A stretch of 64,000 bases of DNA, from assembly GCF_011926545.1 (NCBI RefSeq), contig NZ_JAATIT010000001.1, positions 1,589,393 through 1,653,392 of the forward strand, read 5' to 3'. Both the position numbers and the translations under genes were made by a program. This document shows, in pieces, positions 16,487 to 25,699 of the stretch. Origin of the DNA: Sphingopyxis italica. GTDB taxonomy: Bacteria; Pseudomonadota; Alphaproteobacteria; Sphingomonadales; Sphingomonadaceae. Numbering within the stretch: position 1 is the first letter of the stretch; the number at the start of each line of letters is the position of its first letter. The notes under the pieces were generated by a model. It searched no databases, was not told the origin of the DNA, and saw only the letters and a program-made list of their open reading frames with translations.

Positions 16487-17473
16487 ATGGGCGTTGTGCG
16501 CAATCTTCGGCAAGTTGCGGCCGATGACGTCGGAGTCGACATCGCCTTTCGCGCCGACGTTCACGCCGGCCTCGCGCAGCGGCGAAAGGCGATTCCCGCG
16601 CGCTGGTTCTACGATGCGACCGGCTCGGCGCTGTTCGAGGACATCACCGCGCTCCCCGAATATTACCCGACGCGCAGCGAAACCGACCTGCTCACGCGCC
16701 ACGCGGCCGACATCGCGTCGGCGATCGGACCCGGGCGCGCGGTCGTCGAACTCGGATCGGGCAGCTCGACCAAGACGCCGCTGCTCCTCGATGCCATCGC
16801 GCCCGCCGCCTATGTCCCGGTCGATATTTCGGGCGACTTCCTTCGCGACAGCGCGCAGGCGCTCGCGGCGCGCTTCCCCGCGGTTCCGATCTATCCCGTC
16901 GAGGCCGATTTCACTCAGCGTGTGGAATTGCCGCGCGAAATCTGCCCGCTCCCGAAACTCGGCTTTTTTCCGGGCTCGACGATCGGCAATATGGTCGCAC
17001 GCACCGCGATCGACCTTTTGCGCAACTGGCGCGCAACGCTCGGCGACGGGTCGATGATGCTGATCGGCGTCGACCGGATCAAGGACATCGGCATCCTCGA
17101 ACGCGCCTACGACGATCCGACGGGGGTAACCGCGGCGTTCAACCTCAACCTGCTCGAACGCATCAATCGCGAACTCGGCGGTGATATCGCGGTCGAGAAT
17201 TTCAGCCATCGTGCGGTGTGGGACGATGTTCATGCGCGCGTCGAAATGCACCTCGTCGCGGCGTGCGACATGGATTTCACGATCGACGGCCGCGCCTATC
17301 ATATGGCGAAGGGCGAAACGATCCACAGCGAGAACAGCCATAAATACGGCGCGCGCGACGCGAACCTGCTGCTGCGCGCAGGCGGCTGGACTCCGATCGC
17401 GACATGGGACGACGCCGACCCCGCCTTCGCGCTGATCCTTGCCGAAGCGACCGAGTTCCGCTCCGCCCCCTGA
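16487..17473 (+). CDS. egtD: L-histidine N(alpha)-methyltransferase EgtD, 328 aa
   Basis: SAM-dependent enzyme that methylates histidine three times to hercynine, the first step of ergothioneine synthesis. It has the family fold: RWFYDATGSALFEDI, LPEYYPTRSETDLL (57-70), the SAM-binding VVELGSGSSTKT (86-97), FFPGSTIGNM, the substrate-side VGVDRIKD-like LIGVDRIKDIGILE, and the C-terminal IHSENSHKYGARD. The start codon is one base after the egtB stop, so the two form one translational unit. A short gap and hbd follow. Confidence 0.95.
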   Translation: MGVVRNLRQVAADDVGVDIAFRADVHAGLAQRRKAIPARWFYDATGSALFEDITALPEYYPTRSETDLLTRHAADIASAIGPGRAVVELGSGSSTKTPLLLDAIAPAAYVPVDISGDFLRDSAQALAARFPAVPIYPVEADFTQRVELPREICPLPKLGFFPGSTIGNMVARTAIDLLRNWRATLGDGSMMLIGVDRIKDIGILERAYDDPTGVTAAFNLNLLERINRELGGDIAVENFSHRAVWDDVHARVEMHLVAACDMDFTIDGRAYHMAKGETIHSENSHKYGARDANLLLRAGGWTPIATWDDADPAFALILAEATEFRSAP

Positions 17474-17541
17474 GCTCACCCTTGACGCCCCGACCCGAAA
17501 CCGTAGGGGCACAGGCGGAGTTTCAAGCGAAAGGGCAGGAT

Positions 17542-18408
17542 ATGATCGTCGGCGTTATCGGAGCGGGGCAGATGGGCGCGGGCATCGCGCAGGTGTCGGC
17601 GGGCGCGGGCCATGACGTGCTCCTCTCCGACATCGACATCGCGCGCGCCGAAGCGGGCAAGGCGGGCATCGCCAAGGCGCTCGGCCGCCTCGTGGCAAAA
17701 GAGAAAATGGGCCAGGCCGACGCCGATGCGCTGCTCGGCCGCATCACCCCCGTCGCCGACCATAGCGCCTTCGCTCCCGCCGACCTCGTCATCGAAGCGG
17801 CGACCGAGCGCGAGGAGATCAAGCGCGCGATCTTCGCCAGCGTCGGCCAGCATCTCTCGGCCACGGCAATCCTTGCCAGCAACACCAGTTCGATCCCGAT
17901 CACGCGTCTTGCCCAGGCCGCGCCCGACCCGGCGCGCTTCATCGGCGTGCATTTCTTCAACCCGGTGCCGGTGATGGGGCTGATCGAACTGATCCGCGGC
18001 CTCGCGACGAGCGACGACACGCTCGCCAAGGTCGAGGCCTATGGCCGCGGGCTCGGCAAGGAAATCGTCCACGCCAACGACGCACCAGGCTTCATCGTCA
18101 ACCGCGTGCTGATGCCGATGATCAACGAAGCCGTCTTCGCGCTCGGTGAGGGCGTCGCGACGATGCAGGACATCGATGCGGGGTGTCGCCTCGGTCTCAA
18201 CCATCCGATGGGCCCGATCACGCTCGCCGACTTCATCGGGCTCGACACCTGCCTCGAAATCATCCGCGTGCTCCACAGCGGCACCGGCGATCCGAAATTC
18301 CGCCCCGCGCCTTTGCTGGTCCAATATGTCGATGCCGGCTGGGTCGGTAAAAAGGCCGGTCGCGGTTTCTACGACTGGACCGGGCCGGAGCCTCGTCCGA
18401 CACGGTGA
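17542..18408 (+). CDS. 3-hydroxybutyryl-CoA dehydrogenase, 288 aa
   Basis: NAD(P)-dependent 3-hydroxyacyl-CoA dehydrogenase of the single-domain FadB2/PaaH/Hbd type, interconverting acetoacetyl-CoA and 3-hydroxybutyryl-CoA. It shows VGVIGAGQMGAGIAQVSAGA (2-21) for NAD, LASNTSSIPITRLA, HFFNPVPVMGLIELIRG with the catalytic His, NDAPGFIVNRVLMPM and the C-terminal LNHPMGPITLADFIGLD and GWVGKKAGRGFYDW. The ATG at 17542 follows AAAGGGCAGGAT. In related genomes, as I recall it, this gene sits after etfB-etfA; here egtB-egtD is in that place. Confidence 0.93.
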   Translation: MIVGVIGAGQMGAGIAQVSAGAGHDVLLSDIDIARAEAGKAGIAKALGRLVAKEKMGQADADALLGRITPVADHSAFAPADLVIEAATEREEIKRAIFASVGQHLSATAILASNTSSIPITRLAQAAPDPARFIGVHFFNPVPVMGLIELIRGLATSDDTLAKVEAYGRGLGKEIVHANDAPGFIVNRVLMPMINEAVFALGEGVATMQDIDAGCRLGLNHPMGPITLADFIGLDTCLEIIRVLHSGTGDPKFRPAPLLVQYVDAGWVGKKAGRGFYDWTGPEPRPTR

Positions 18409-18524
18409 GCGGCTACGACGCCCGAACCCTCGCTTTCAACGTGGAAGAGGCGCCGGTTTATAGGACGGCCGATGGAGCCGAAAGGCGTCGGGCGCGTTGG
18501 ATCTGCGAGAATATAGGGGATGAT

Positions 18525-19019
18525 ATGGTCATGCGTAACAAGCTCTTACTCGCTCTCGCGGCAAGCTGGCTTGCCGGAACCGCATCCGCCCACGTCCAGC
18601 AGGGCGCGCCCGCCGAGTCGACGATCAAGGACACCGCCAATTCGGTGACCGAGCCGTTCGACGGCAAGGAGGTGCCCGCCAAGCTGCTCGAGGTGCAGGG
18701 CGATCCCTATTCGCTCGCGGGCCTCGGCAAATGCGCCGCGATCATCGGCGAGGTGAACGAACTCGACGCCGTGCTGGGCCCCGATGTCAACGAGCAGGTC
18801 GACAAGGACCGCGCGAAAAAGCGCGAAGAAACCGCCGGCCGCGTGGCCGGAACGGTGGCGGGCGGGATCATTCCGTTCCGCGGGCTGATCGGCGAAGTCA
18901 CCGGCGCCAATGCCGAGCGGCGGCGCTATGCGCTCGCGGTCTATGCCGGCACGGTGCGCCGCGGCTTTCTCAAGGGTGTCGGGCTCGAGCGCGGCTGCAA
19001 GGCGCCCGCCCGGCCCTGA
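18525..19019 (+). CDS. Secreted protein of unknown function, 164 aa
   Basis: Starts MVMRNKLLLALAASWLAGTASA, a type I signal peptide with a probable cut after ASA. The mature part has TIKDTANSVTEPFD, one Cys in LGKCAAIIGEVNELDAVLGP, a glycine-rich hydrophobic patch RVAGTVAGGIIPFRGLIGEVTGAN that could insert in a membrane, and a second Cys near the end (LERGCKAP), so one disulfide is possible. The start was chosen for the GGGGATGAT ribosome site and signal peptide; a longer in-frame version would begin at 18405 inside hbd. I do not recognise a named family. Confidence 0.75.
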   Translation: MVMRNKLLLALAASWLAGTASAHVQQGAPAESTIKDTANSVTEPFDGKEVPAKLLEVQGDPYSLAGLGKCAAIIGEVNELDAVLGPDVNEQVDKDRAKKREETAGRVAGTVAGGIIPFRGLIGEVTGANAERRRYALAVYAGTVRRGFLKGVGLERGCKAPARP

Positions 19020-19028
19020 TCGCGCCCG

Positions 19029-19346
19029 TCAGAGCGGCGTGTAGACGGTGCGGCAGCTTTCGGGCGCCGAGCGCAGCGCGGTATTCCACGTCACACTATT
19101 GCCGTTGCGCTGGAGCCGCACGCCCTTTTTATTCTCGTAAATCTGGCCGCGGTTCGCTTGCGTCGATTTGAGCACCACCGTCCGGCGACCGTTGACGCGT
19201 ACGATCGCGCCGTCGCCGGCATAATCGACCTTCAATTTCGTGCCGCGATCGCATTCATAACTGGTGCCCGTGTTGCGCGGCACCGACGAGCAGGCGGCCA
19301 GCGCGAGAACCGCGGCGCTCGCCGCGAAAACAGACGTGGTTTTCAT
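19029..19346 (-). CDS. MliC-like (C-type lysozyme inhibitor) lipoprotein, 105 aa
   Basis: Signal peptide MKTTSVFAASAAVLALAAC with the lipid Cys at 19. The mature domain has the MliC pattern: SYECDRGTKLKVDY, AIVRVNGRRTVVL, GQIYENKKGVRLQRNGNSVTW and a final Cys in APESC that would pair with the first. MliC proteins sit in the periplasm or outer membrane and block host or environmental c-type lysozyme. The assignment is by pattern, not by search. Convergent with the 164-aa secreted protein (9 bp between stops) and downstream of the crystallin-like gene. Confidence 0.7.
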   Translation of the reverse strand: MKTTSVFAASAAVLALAACSSVPRNTGTSYECDRGTKLKVDYAGDGAIVRVNGRRTVVLKSTQANRGQIYENKKGVRLQRNGNSVTWNTALRSAPESCRTVYTPL

Positions 19347-19359
19347 GTCGCTCTCCCCT

Positions 19360-19989
19360 TCAATAGCCCGAGCGGACGCACAAGACGTCGGCGAGGTAGA
19401 CGCGCCCGCTCACCGTTTCCATATGTTCGCGCGCCGACCCGTTCCAGCCGATCGAGCGGCACCAGCTGTCGGCGGTGCTCGCGGCGCAACTGGCGGTCGC
19501 CGAGCCCCGGGTGCAGGCGAGCACGCGGTAGTTGCTTGTCGCCGGCTGCGTATGGAATTCGGCGAAATTGCCGCGTGCGACCTGATCATTGGCGGGCGGA
19601 TTGGGGTTCCCGCCCCCGCCGCCCCCCGAACCGACCGGACGGATCGACTGGACCGTGATGCCGCGCAGGACATTGTTCAGCATCGGCGTATCGCGATCGA
19701 CCGTCCGGCAATCGCCGCGATAGCGCGTTCTTTCGCAAAGCTCCCAGCGCCCGTTCGGTACGCGGACCGAATTGACCGGCCACGCGAGGCCGAGGTTCGG
19801 TTTCGCTTCGCCGATGAACACGGCCGGGCCGCGATAGCCGGCGTCGCGATAAATCGTCGCCTCGGGCGGACGATCGGGGCGGTAGCGTTCCGTTTCGGCG
19901 GTCTGGGCGTAGGAGGTGGCGAGGAACCCCGCCCCTATCGACGCCGCAGCCGCGGCAAGGATCGACAAACGATAAGCGGTTTTCATCAC
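19360..19989 (-). CDS. Secreted beta/gamma-crystallin-like protein, 209 aa
   Basis: Signal peptide to about residue 29 (ATSYAQ). Residues about 42-117 look like one beta/gamma-crystallin domain with two Greek-key repeats: ATIYRDAGYRGPAVFIGEA and WELCERTRYRGDCRTVDRD, including the aromatic and Gly positions typical of these. A GSGGGGGGNPNPP linker follows, then a C-terminal domain with four or five cysteines (LACTRGSATASCAAS, SWCRSIGW, VLCVRSGY). It is 13 bp upstream of the MliC-like gene and probably co-transcribed. Such domains bind Ca2+ or inhibit proteases; no function can be fixed here. Confidence 0.7.
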   Translation of the reverse strand: MMKTAYRLSILAAAAASIGAGFLATSYAQTAETERYRPDRPPEATIYRDAGYRGPAVFIGEAKPNLGLAWPVNSVRVPNGRWELCERTRYRGDCRTVDRDTPMLNNVLRGITVQSIRPVGSGGGGGGNPNPPANDQVARGNFAEFHTQPATSNYRVLACTRGSATASCAASTADSWCRSIGWNGSAREHMETVSGRVYLADVLCVRSGY

Positions 19990-20100
19990 AGCCTCCCATT
20001 TTGCGAACGCGACCCGGGATTCGTTATGTCGCTAAGTTTACGCCATTCGCTGGGGGCTTGCAAATTCTCCCATATCGTCAGCGCGATGGGAGGCCACGCG

Positions 20101-21444
20101 TTACGGCGTCTTTGCGGGGGGCGTTGTCGAGCCCGTCGTTTCGAGCCCTGCCGTGGGCGCCGGCAGAGGCGCAGCCGGTTCGGCAGCGGGCGCCGCGAGC
20201 GGCGGCGCGATCCCGAGCATCAGCCCGGCGAGCGCCGCCGACATCAGGTTCGACAGGCTCCCCGCGAGCAGCGCCTTCAGGCCGAGCTTGGCGATCATCG
20301 GGCGCTGATTCGGGGCGAGTCCGCCGGTCACCGCCATCTGGATCGCGATCGAGCTGAAATTGGCGAATCCGCAAAGCGCAAAGGTGGCGATCGCGACCGC
20401 CGCCATCGACATGTCGCCCTGCACCTTGCCGAGGTCGATGAAAGCGACGAATTCGTTGAGCACGATCTTGCTGCCGAACAGTCCGCCGACGGTCGCGCTT
20501 TCGTCCCACGGCACGCCCATCAGCCACATGACGGGGCGAAAGATCGCGCCGATCACCGCCTGGAACGAAAGGCTTTCATAGCCGAACCAGCCGCCGATGC
20601 CGGCAAGCAGCCCGTTGGCGAGCGCGACGAGCGCGACGAAAGCGAGCACCATCGCGCCGACCGCGACGGCGAGCTTGACGCCGGTCTGCGCGCCCTGCGC
20701 CGCCGCCATGATGATGTTTGCGGGCTTTTCCTCGTCATGGCTGGCCTCCGGCATGATCACCGGCTCGATGCCGAGATCCTTCGGATCGTCGGGCATCATG
20801 ATCTTGGCCATCAATATGCCGCCGGGCGCCGACATGAAGCTTGCCGCGAGCAAATAGGGGAGCAACTGCTCGCCGATCATGCTCGCATAGGCGCCGAGGA
20901 TGGTGCCCGCGACGCCCGCCATACCGACCGTCATAACGGTGAAGAGCTGGGGGGGGGTGAGGCCGGCGAGATAGGGGCGGATGACCAGCGGCGATTCGGA
21001 CTGGCCGACGAAGATGTTCGCCGCGGCGCCGAGGCTTTCGACCTTGGTGATTCCGGTGACCTTCTGGATTGCGCCGCCGACCCATTTGATCACCAGTTGC
21101 ATGATGCCGAGATAATAGAGGATCGAAATGAGCGAGGCGAAGAAGATGATCACCGGAAGCGCGGCGATCGCGAAGCTATTTGCCCCCATTTCGGGCGACG
21201 CGAGCGGGCCGAAGATGAAATCGGTGCCCGCCTTGGCATAGCCGAGCAGGTTCGACACGCCGTTCGACATCGCCTGGATCACCGCGCGCCCCCATGGCGT
21301 GCCGATCACGAGCACCGCGAAACCGGCCTGAAGCAGAAAGGCGGGGATGACGATCCGCGGGCGAATCCATCGCCGGTTCGATGAAAAAAGCACGGCAATC
21401 GCGAGCAATACGACGATGCCGAGCAGACCGATCAGGCGTTCCAT
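20101..21444 (-). CDS. Concentrative nucleoside transporter (NupC/CNT family), 447 aa
   Basis: Inner-membrane cation-coupled nucleoside importer. It has many hydrophobic helices and the CNT signatures: SIAALPVIIFF-like IAALPVIIFFASLISILYYL, FVGQSESPLVIRPYLA, MTVGMAGVAGTILGAYA and LNEFVAFIDLG in the second half, plus FALCGFANFSSIAIQMAVTG. A Pro/Ala-rich tail of about 35 residues (PPLAAPAAEPAAPLPAP) extends past the usual end. It starts divergently from the VUT-argB operon. Confidence 0.93.
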   Translation of the reverse strand: MERLIGLLGIVVLLAIAVLFSSNRRWIRPRIVIPAFLLQAGFAVLVIGTPWGRAVIQAMSNGVSNLLGYAKAGTDFIFGPLASPEMGANSFAIAALPVIIFFASLISILYYLGIMQLVIKWVGGAIQKVTGITKVESLGAAANIFVGQSESPLVIRPYLAGLTPPQLFTVMTVGMAGVAGTILGAYASMIGEQLLPYLLAASFMSAPGGILMAKIMMPDDPKDLGIEPVIMPEASHDEEKPANIIMAAAQGAQTGVKLAVAVGAMVLAFVALVALANGLLAGIGGWFGYESLSFQAVIGAIFRPVMWLMGVPWDESATVGGLFGSKIVLNEFVAFIDLGKVQGDMSMAAVAIATFALCGFANFSSIAIQMAVTGGLAPNQRPMIAKLGLKALLAGSLSNLMSAALAGLMLGIAPPLAAPAAEPAAPLPAPTAGLETTGSTTPPAKTP

Positions 21445-21569
21445 GATGTCAATGCGTCCCCCGCAAGTGAATGGGCCTGAATAACGGGCTTTGGCGGCGG
21501 GGCAAGGGCCGCGCGGCCAGCCGTGTTTCTCGGACTTTCCAGCTTGTGCAAAACCGACTATCGGGCGGC

Positions 21570-22244
21570 ATGACCGAACCCACGTCAGCGTTGCCGCGCA
21601 CGCTCTCTCCGTCGCTCTTTCTTTTCTCGATCGTCTATGGCGGCATGGTCGTGCTCGCCGGCGTGCTCGGGAACAAGCAGGTCGCGTTGGGGAGCTGGCT
21701 GGCGGTCGAGGCGGGCATTTTCGCCTTTCTGCTGCTCGTCGCGCTGTCGAGCGCGGTGTCCGAACTGCACGGACAGCCGGTCGCCAACCGGCTGGTGCTT
21801 TGGGGCTTCGTCCCGCTCGTCCTGTCGATCATGCTGACCGCGCTGGTCCTCGCGCTGCCCGCATCGCCCGAGATGCAGCCCGAACGGCTCGCGGCGTTCG
21901 ACATGATCCTCGGCCAGAGCCCGCGCCTGATGGCGGCGGGGATCGTCGCCTATGGCACCTCGCAATTTTTGAACGTCACCATTTTCAGCAAGCTTCGCGG
22001 GCGCGAAGGCGTCGGCACCGGGACCACTTGGCTCGCGATCCGCGGCGCGATCGCCAGCGCGCTGAGTCAGATCGTCGATACGTTGCTGTTCGTCACCATC
22101 GCCTTTTACGGCGTGTTCCCGATCGCCAACCTGATGGGCGGGCAGATGCTCGCCAAGGTCGCGCTGTCGGTGCTCGTCATTCCTTTCGTCATCACCGGGC
22201 TGGTCGCACTCGGCCGCAGCCTCGATGCGAAGAACGCCGGATGA
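21570..22244 (+). CDS. VUT/YhhQ-family queuosine precursor transporter, 224 aa
   Basis: Polytopic inner-membrane protein of the VUT (DUF165) family; characterised YhhQ imports preQ0/preQ1 for queuosine synthesis. Family-like motifs are [19 protein letters not shown], the [18 protein letters not shown] loop and [20 protein letters not shown]. The ATG at 21570 gives [19 protein letters not shown]; its stop overlaps the argB start (ATGA). Its company with arginine and folate genes is not functional; the functional partner in the window is the GluQRS at 13.3 kb. Confidence 0.88.
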   Translation: MTEPTSALPRTLSPSLFLFSIVYGGMVVLAGVLGNKQVALGSWLAVEAGIFAFLLLVALSSAVSELHGQPVANRLVLWGFVPLVLSIMLTALVLALPASPEMQPERLAAFDMILGQSPRLMAAGIVAYGTSQFLNVTIFSKLRGREGVGTGTTWLAIRGAIASALSQIVDTLLFVTIAFYGVFPIANLMGGQMLAKVALSVLVIPFVITGLVALGRSLDAKNAG

Positions 22245-23149
22245 TATCGATGACCGACCCCTCGAAAATGCCCGACCTGCTCGCCAAAGCCGAAACCCTC
22301 GTCGAGGCGCTGCCCTATCTGCAACGCTATGCGGGCGAGACCTTCGTGATCAAATATGGCGGCCATGCGATGGGCGATCCCGAAGCGCAGCGCGATTTTG
22401 CCGAGGATGTCGTGCTGTTGAAGGCCGTCGGCATCAACCCGGTGGTCGTGCACGGCGGCGGGCCGCAGATCGGCGCGATGCTGAAACAGCTCGGCATCGA
22501 ATCGACCTTCGTCGGCGGCCTTCGCGTCACCGATGCGGCGACCGCCGAGGTCGCCGAGATGGTTCTCGCGGGCAAGATCAACAAGGAAATCGTCAGCTGG
22601 ATCGCCGGGCTCGGCGGCCGCGCGGTCGGCATTTCGGGCAAGGATGCGAACCTCGTGCTCGCCGAAAAGGTCAGCCGCACCGAGCCCGATCCCAATTCGG
22701 GGATCGAGCGCCACGTCGACCTGGGTTTCGTCGGCGAACCCGTCGCGGTCGATCCGACGATCCTCGTCAACCTGACCCACGACAATTTCATCCCAATCGT
22801 TGCCCCCGTCGCGCTCGGCGCCGATGGCGCGACGTACAACATCAACGCCGACACGATGGCGGGCGCGATCGCCGGCGCGCTTGGCGCGAAACGCTTCTTC
22901 CTGCTCACCGACGTTGCCGGGGTGCTCGACAAGTCGGGTGCGCTGCTCACCGATCTCGACCGCGAGGCGATCGACGGATTGAAAGGCGACGGCACGATCA
23001 CCGGCGGGATGATCCCGAAGGTCGAGACCTGCGTCGCGGCGGTCGATGCGGGGGTCGAGGCGGCGGTCATCCTCGACGGACGCATCCCGCACGCGATGCT
23101 GCTCGAAATTTTCACCGCCAGGGGTGCGGGCACGCTCATTCACCGCTAA
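22241..23149 (+). CDS. argB: Acetylglutamate kinase, 302 aa
   Basis: Phosphorylates N-acetylglutamate in arginine synthesis; cytosolic amino-acid kinase fold. Motifs: [12 protein letters not shown] (nucleotide), [13 protein letters not shown] (substrate Gly loop), [55 protein letters not shown] and [11 protein letters not shown] with the arginine-site/nucleotide region. The ATG at 22241 overlaps the upstream stop; an alternative ATG lies three codons later. The N-terminal helix before the kinase core is the type seen in arginine-inhibited hexameric enzymes, so feedback control by arginine is likely. Confidence 0.97.
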   Translation: MISMTDPSKMPDLLAKAETLVEALPYLQRYAGETFVIKYGGHAMGDPEAQRDFAEDVVLLKAVGINPVVVHGGGPQIGAMLKQLGIESTFVGGLRVTDAATAEVAEMVLAGKINKEIVSWIAGLGGRAVGISGKDANLVLAEKVSRTEPDPNSGIERHVDLGFVGEPVAVDPTILVNLTHDNFIPIVAPVALGADGATYNINADTMAGAIAGALGAKRFFLLTDVAGVLDKSGALLTDLDREAIDGLKGDGTITGGMIPKVETCVAAVDAGVEAAVILDGRIPHAMLLEIFTARGAGTLIHR

Positions 23150-23185
23150 GACGGACGCCATCGACCTTCGGCCGGAGACCTTGCC

Positions 23186-23494
23186 TTGTATTTCATGTTT
23201 CTCGATATTCTGTCGATCCTGCTCAACATCCTCTGGTGGATCATCATCGTCCAGGCGGTAATGTCGTGGCTGATCGCGTTCAACGTCATCAACACGCACA
23301 ATGATTTCGTCGGGCAGCTCTGGCATGTGCTCGACCGGATCACCGAGCCGCTGTATCGTCCCTTCCGGCGTATCATGCCCGATTTCGGCGGCATCGACCT
23401 GACGCCGATGGTGGTGCTGATCCTGCTCATCATCATCCAGGGTCCGGTGATGACCTATCTCTACCGGCTCGGCGTCCAGACCGGGATGGCCTGA
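23186..23494 (+). CDS. YggT family membrane protein, 102 aa
   Basis: Small inner-membrane protein with two membrane segments (about 5-28 and 70-92) and the YggT signature LDRITEPLYRPFRRIMPDFGGIDLTP spread over the loop. The start is a TTG at 23186: GGAG lies 9 bp before it, while the next in-frame ATG (23195) would be 18 bp from that site. YggT proteins are linked to cell-division/osmotic phenotypes in some bacteria. It lies between argB and folD, 36 bp and 3 bp from them. Confidence 0.88.
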   Translation: MYFMFLDILSILLNILWWIIIVQAVMSWLIAFNVINTHNDFVGQLWHVLDRITEPLYRPFRRIMPDFGGIDLTPMVVLILLIIIQGPVMTYLYRLGVQTGMA

Positions 23495-23497
23495 CGC

Positions 23498-24406
23498 ATG
23501 ACCGCTTCGGTACCCGCAGCCAAAGTGATCGACGGCAAGGCTTTCGCTGCGGGGCTTCGCGCGCGGATCGCCGATGCGGTTCCGGCGTTCAGCGCGGCGA
23601 CGGGGCGCGCGCCCGGGCTCGCGGTTGTGCTGGTCGGCGACGATCCGGCGAGCGCGGTCTATGTCGGATCGAAAGGCAAGGCGACGGTCGCCGCCGGCAT
23701 GGAAAGCTTCGAACACCGCCTGCCCGCGACGGCGACGCAAGACGAGGTCGAGGCGCTGCTCGCCAAGCTCAACGCCGATGAGGCGGTCGACGGCATCCTG
23801 CTGCAATTGCCGCTGCCCGGCCATCTCGACGAGCAAGCGGCGGTCGCGACGATCGATCCCGACAAGGACGTCGACGGGTTGACGCCGGTCAGCGCGGGGC
23901 GCCTCGCGCTCGGCATCGCCGGCATGGTGCCATGCACACCTTATGGCTGCCTGCTGCTGCTGCAGGACCGGCTCGGCGACCTCAGCGGCAAGGACGCGAT
24001 CGTCGTCGGGCGCTCGATCCTCGTCGGCAAGCCGATGGGGCAATTGCTGCTCGGCGCCAATTGCACGGTGACGATGGCGCATAGCCGGACGAAGGATTTG
24101 CCGGGTCTCGTCCGCCGCGCCGACATCGTCGTCGCCGCGGTGGGCCGCGCCGAAATGGTCAAGGGCGACTGGATCAAGCCCGGCGCGATCGTGATCGACG
24201 TCGGCATCAACCGCCTGCCGCCCGCCGAAGGCGAAGCGAAGGGACGGCTCGTCGGCGACGTCGCCTATGCCGAAGCCGCAGACGTTGCCGACGCGATCAC
24301 CCCGGTTCCCGGCGGCGTCGGCCCGATGACCATCGCGTGCCTGCTGCGCAACACGCTCGTCGCGGCGCACCGCCGCGCGGGGCTGGCCGATCCGGAGGGT
24401 TTTTGA
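23498..24406 (+). CDS. folD: Bifunctional methylenetetrahydrofolate dehydrogenase/cyclohydrolase, 302 aa
   Basis: Converts 5,10-methylene-THF to 10-formyl-THF for purine and fMet synthesis. It has [20 protein letters not shown] with the catalytic Tyr/Lys, [13 protein letters not shown], the signature [47 protein letters not shown] and [19 protein letters not shown]. It is followed by a TGATG overlap with a lipoprotein gene. Confidence 0.97.
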   Translation: MTASVPAAKVIDGKAFAAGLRARIADAVPAFSAATGRAPGLAVVLVGDDPASAVYVGSKGKATVAAGMESFEHRLPATATQDEVEALLAKLNADEAVDGILLQLPLPGHLDEQAAVATIDPDKDVDGLTPVSAGRLALGIAGMVPCTPYGCLLLLQDRLGDLSGKDAIVVGRSILVGKPMGQLLLGANCTVTMAHSRTKDLPGLVRRADIVVAAVGRAEMVKGDWIKPGAIVIDVGINRLPPAEGEAKGRLVGDVAYAEAADVADAITPVPGGVGPMTIACLLRNTLVAAHRRAGLADPEGF

Positions 24407-25071
24407 TGCGCCGGCTGCTCGCCGCCGCGCTTGTGCTGACGCTCGCGGGCTGCGCGGGGTCGCAGGGCGATTTCCGCAACCGGCCGCTCGCCGCCAATCC
24501 CAGCGCGTTCATCGCCGCCGAGATCCGCTTCGCGCAGCTCGCGCAGGCGGAGGGGCAATGGACGGCATTTCGCGAAACCGCGCACCCCGATGCGATCATG
24601 TTCGTGCCCGAGCGGGTGAAGGCGCAAGACTGGCTGAAGTCGCAAAAGGACCCAGCCGAGGCGGTGAAGTGGCAGCCGCACGCCGTCTATGTCAGCTGCG
24701 ACGGCAACAGCGGCGTCACCACCGGCGCGTGGCAGAAGGGGCCGGCGAACGGCTTTTTCACCACCGTCTGGACGCGCGATAAAAAGGGCCGGCTGAGCTG
24801 GGTGCTCGACCATGGCGACGCGCTGACGACGCCGCGCGAGGCGCCCGAGTTTATTGCGTCGAAGCTGGCGGTCTGCGGTTCGCGGCCCGCGGTGCCGATC
24901 GAGGCGGGCGGCGAGGGCGAAGATATGGCTGTTGGTCTGTCGGCGGACCAGACGCTGAGCTGGACCTCGACCGTTCGCGCCGACAAGTCGCGCCGCGTCA
25001 CGATCCGCCTGTGGGACGGCAAGGACATGGCGACCGTCATCGACGATCGGGTCGCGGCGCCGCGGCCATGA
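24406..25071 (+). CDS. NTF2/SnoaL-like lipoprotein, 221 aa
   Basis: Lipoprotein signal [16 protein letters not shown] with Cys at 16. The body resembles an NTF2/SnoaL-like cone domain: AFIAAEIRFAQLAQAEGQWTAF, AHPDAIMFVPERVKAQDWL and GVTTGAWQKGPANGFFTTVW followed by RLSWVLDHGDAL. A second region (about 165-221) with LSADQTLSWTSTVRADKSRRV and RLWDGKDMATVID is unassigned. It overlaps folD by one base and marC by four, so it is in the middle of the operon. No enzymatic role can be claimed. Confidence 0.75.
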   Translation: MRRLLAAALVLTLAGCAGSQGDFRNRPLAANPSAFIAAEIRFAQLAQAEGQWTAFRETAHPDAIMFVPERVKAQDWLKSQKDPAEAVKWQPHAVYVSCDGNSGVTTGAWQKGPANGFFTTVWTRDKKGRLSWVLDHGDALTTPREAPEFIASKLAVCGSRPAVPIEAGGEGEDMAVGLSADQTLSWTSTVRADKSRRVTIRLWDGKDMATVIDDRVAAPRP

Positions 25072-25694
25072 TCGACCTTTTCATCTCGGCCTTCGTCACT
25101 TTGTTCGTCGTGATCGACCCGCCCGGCTGCGCGCCGATCTACGCCAGTCTGACGACGGGAGCGAGCGCGGCGCAGCGGCGCTCCATGGCGATCCGCGCGA
25201 CGTTGATCGCGGGGTGCATTCTCGTATTTTTCGCGATGTTCGGCGAAGCGCTGCTGAGCTTCCTGCACATCGACCTCGACAGTTTCCGCATCGCGGGCGG
25301 CATCATGCTGTTCATCATCGCGATCGACATGGTGTTCGAAAAGCGCACCGAACGCCGCGAGCAGCGAGCCGAAAAAGTGCTTGCCACCCCCGAGGTCGAC
25401 GATGTCTCGGTCTTTCCCATGGCGATGCCGATGCTGGCGGGGCCGGGTTCGATCGCGTCGGTGATGTTGCTCGTGTCGCAGAACAACGGCCTCGACCGCG
25501 CCTTCATCATTTTTGGCGCCTTGCTGCTCGTGCTGTTGTTGACGCTTGGCGCGCTGCTGGCGGCCGGGCCGTTGATGAGGATCATCGGCAACAAGGGCGA
25601 GGCGGTGATCACCCGCCTGCTTGGCGTTCTGCTTGCCGCGCTCGCGGCCCAGTTCGTCATCGACGGGGTCAAGACGAGCTTCAACCTCGGCTGA
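25068..25694 (+). CDS. MarC family integral membrane protein, 208 aa
   Basis: Six-helix inner-membrane protein of the MarC/UPF0056 family. Landmarks are FVVIDPPGCAPIYASLT near the N-terminus, FRIAGGIMLFIIAIDMVF and FPMAMPMLAGPGSIASVMLL, repeated in pseudo-symmetrical halves. No confirmed substrate exists for the family despite its name. It is the last gene of the 21.6-25.7 kb operon and is followed by a terminator hairpin. Confidence 0.9.
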   Translation: MIDLFISAFVTLFVVIDPPGCAPIYASLTTGASAAQRRSMAIRATLIAGCILVFFAMFGEALLSFLHIDLDSFRIAGGIMLFIIAIDMVFEKRTERREQRAEKVLATPEVDDVSVFPMAMPMLAGPGSIASVMLLVSQNNGLDRAFIIFGALLLVLLLTLGALLAAGPLMRIIGNKGEAVITRLLGVLLAALAAQFVIDGVKTSFNLG

Positions 25695-25699
25695 TGGGA

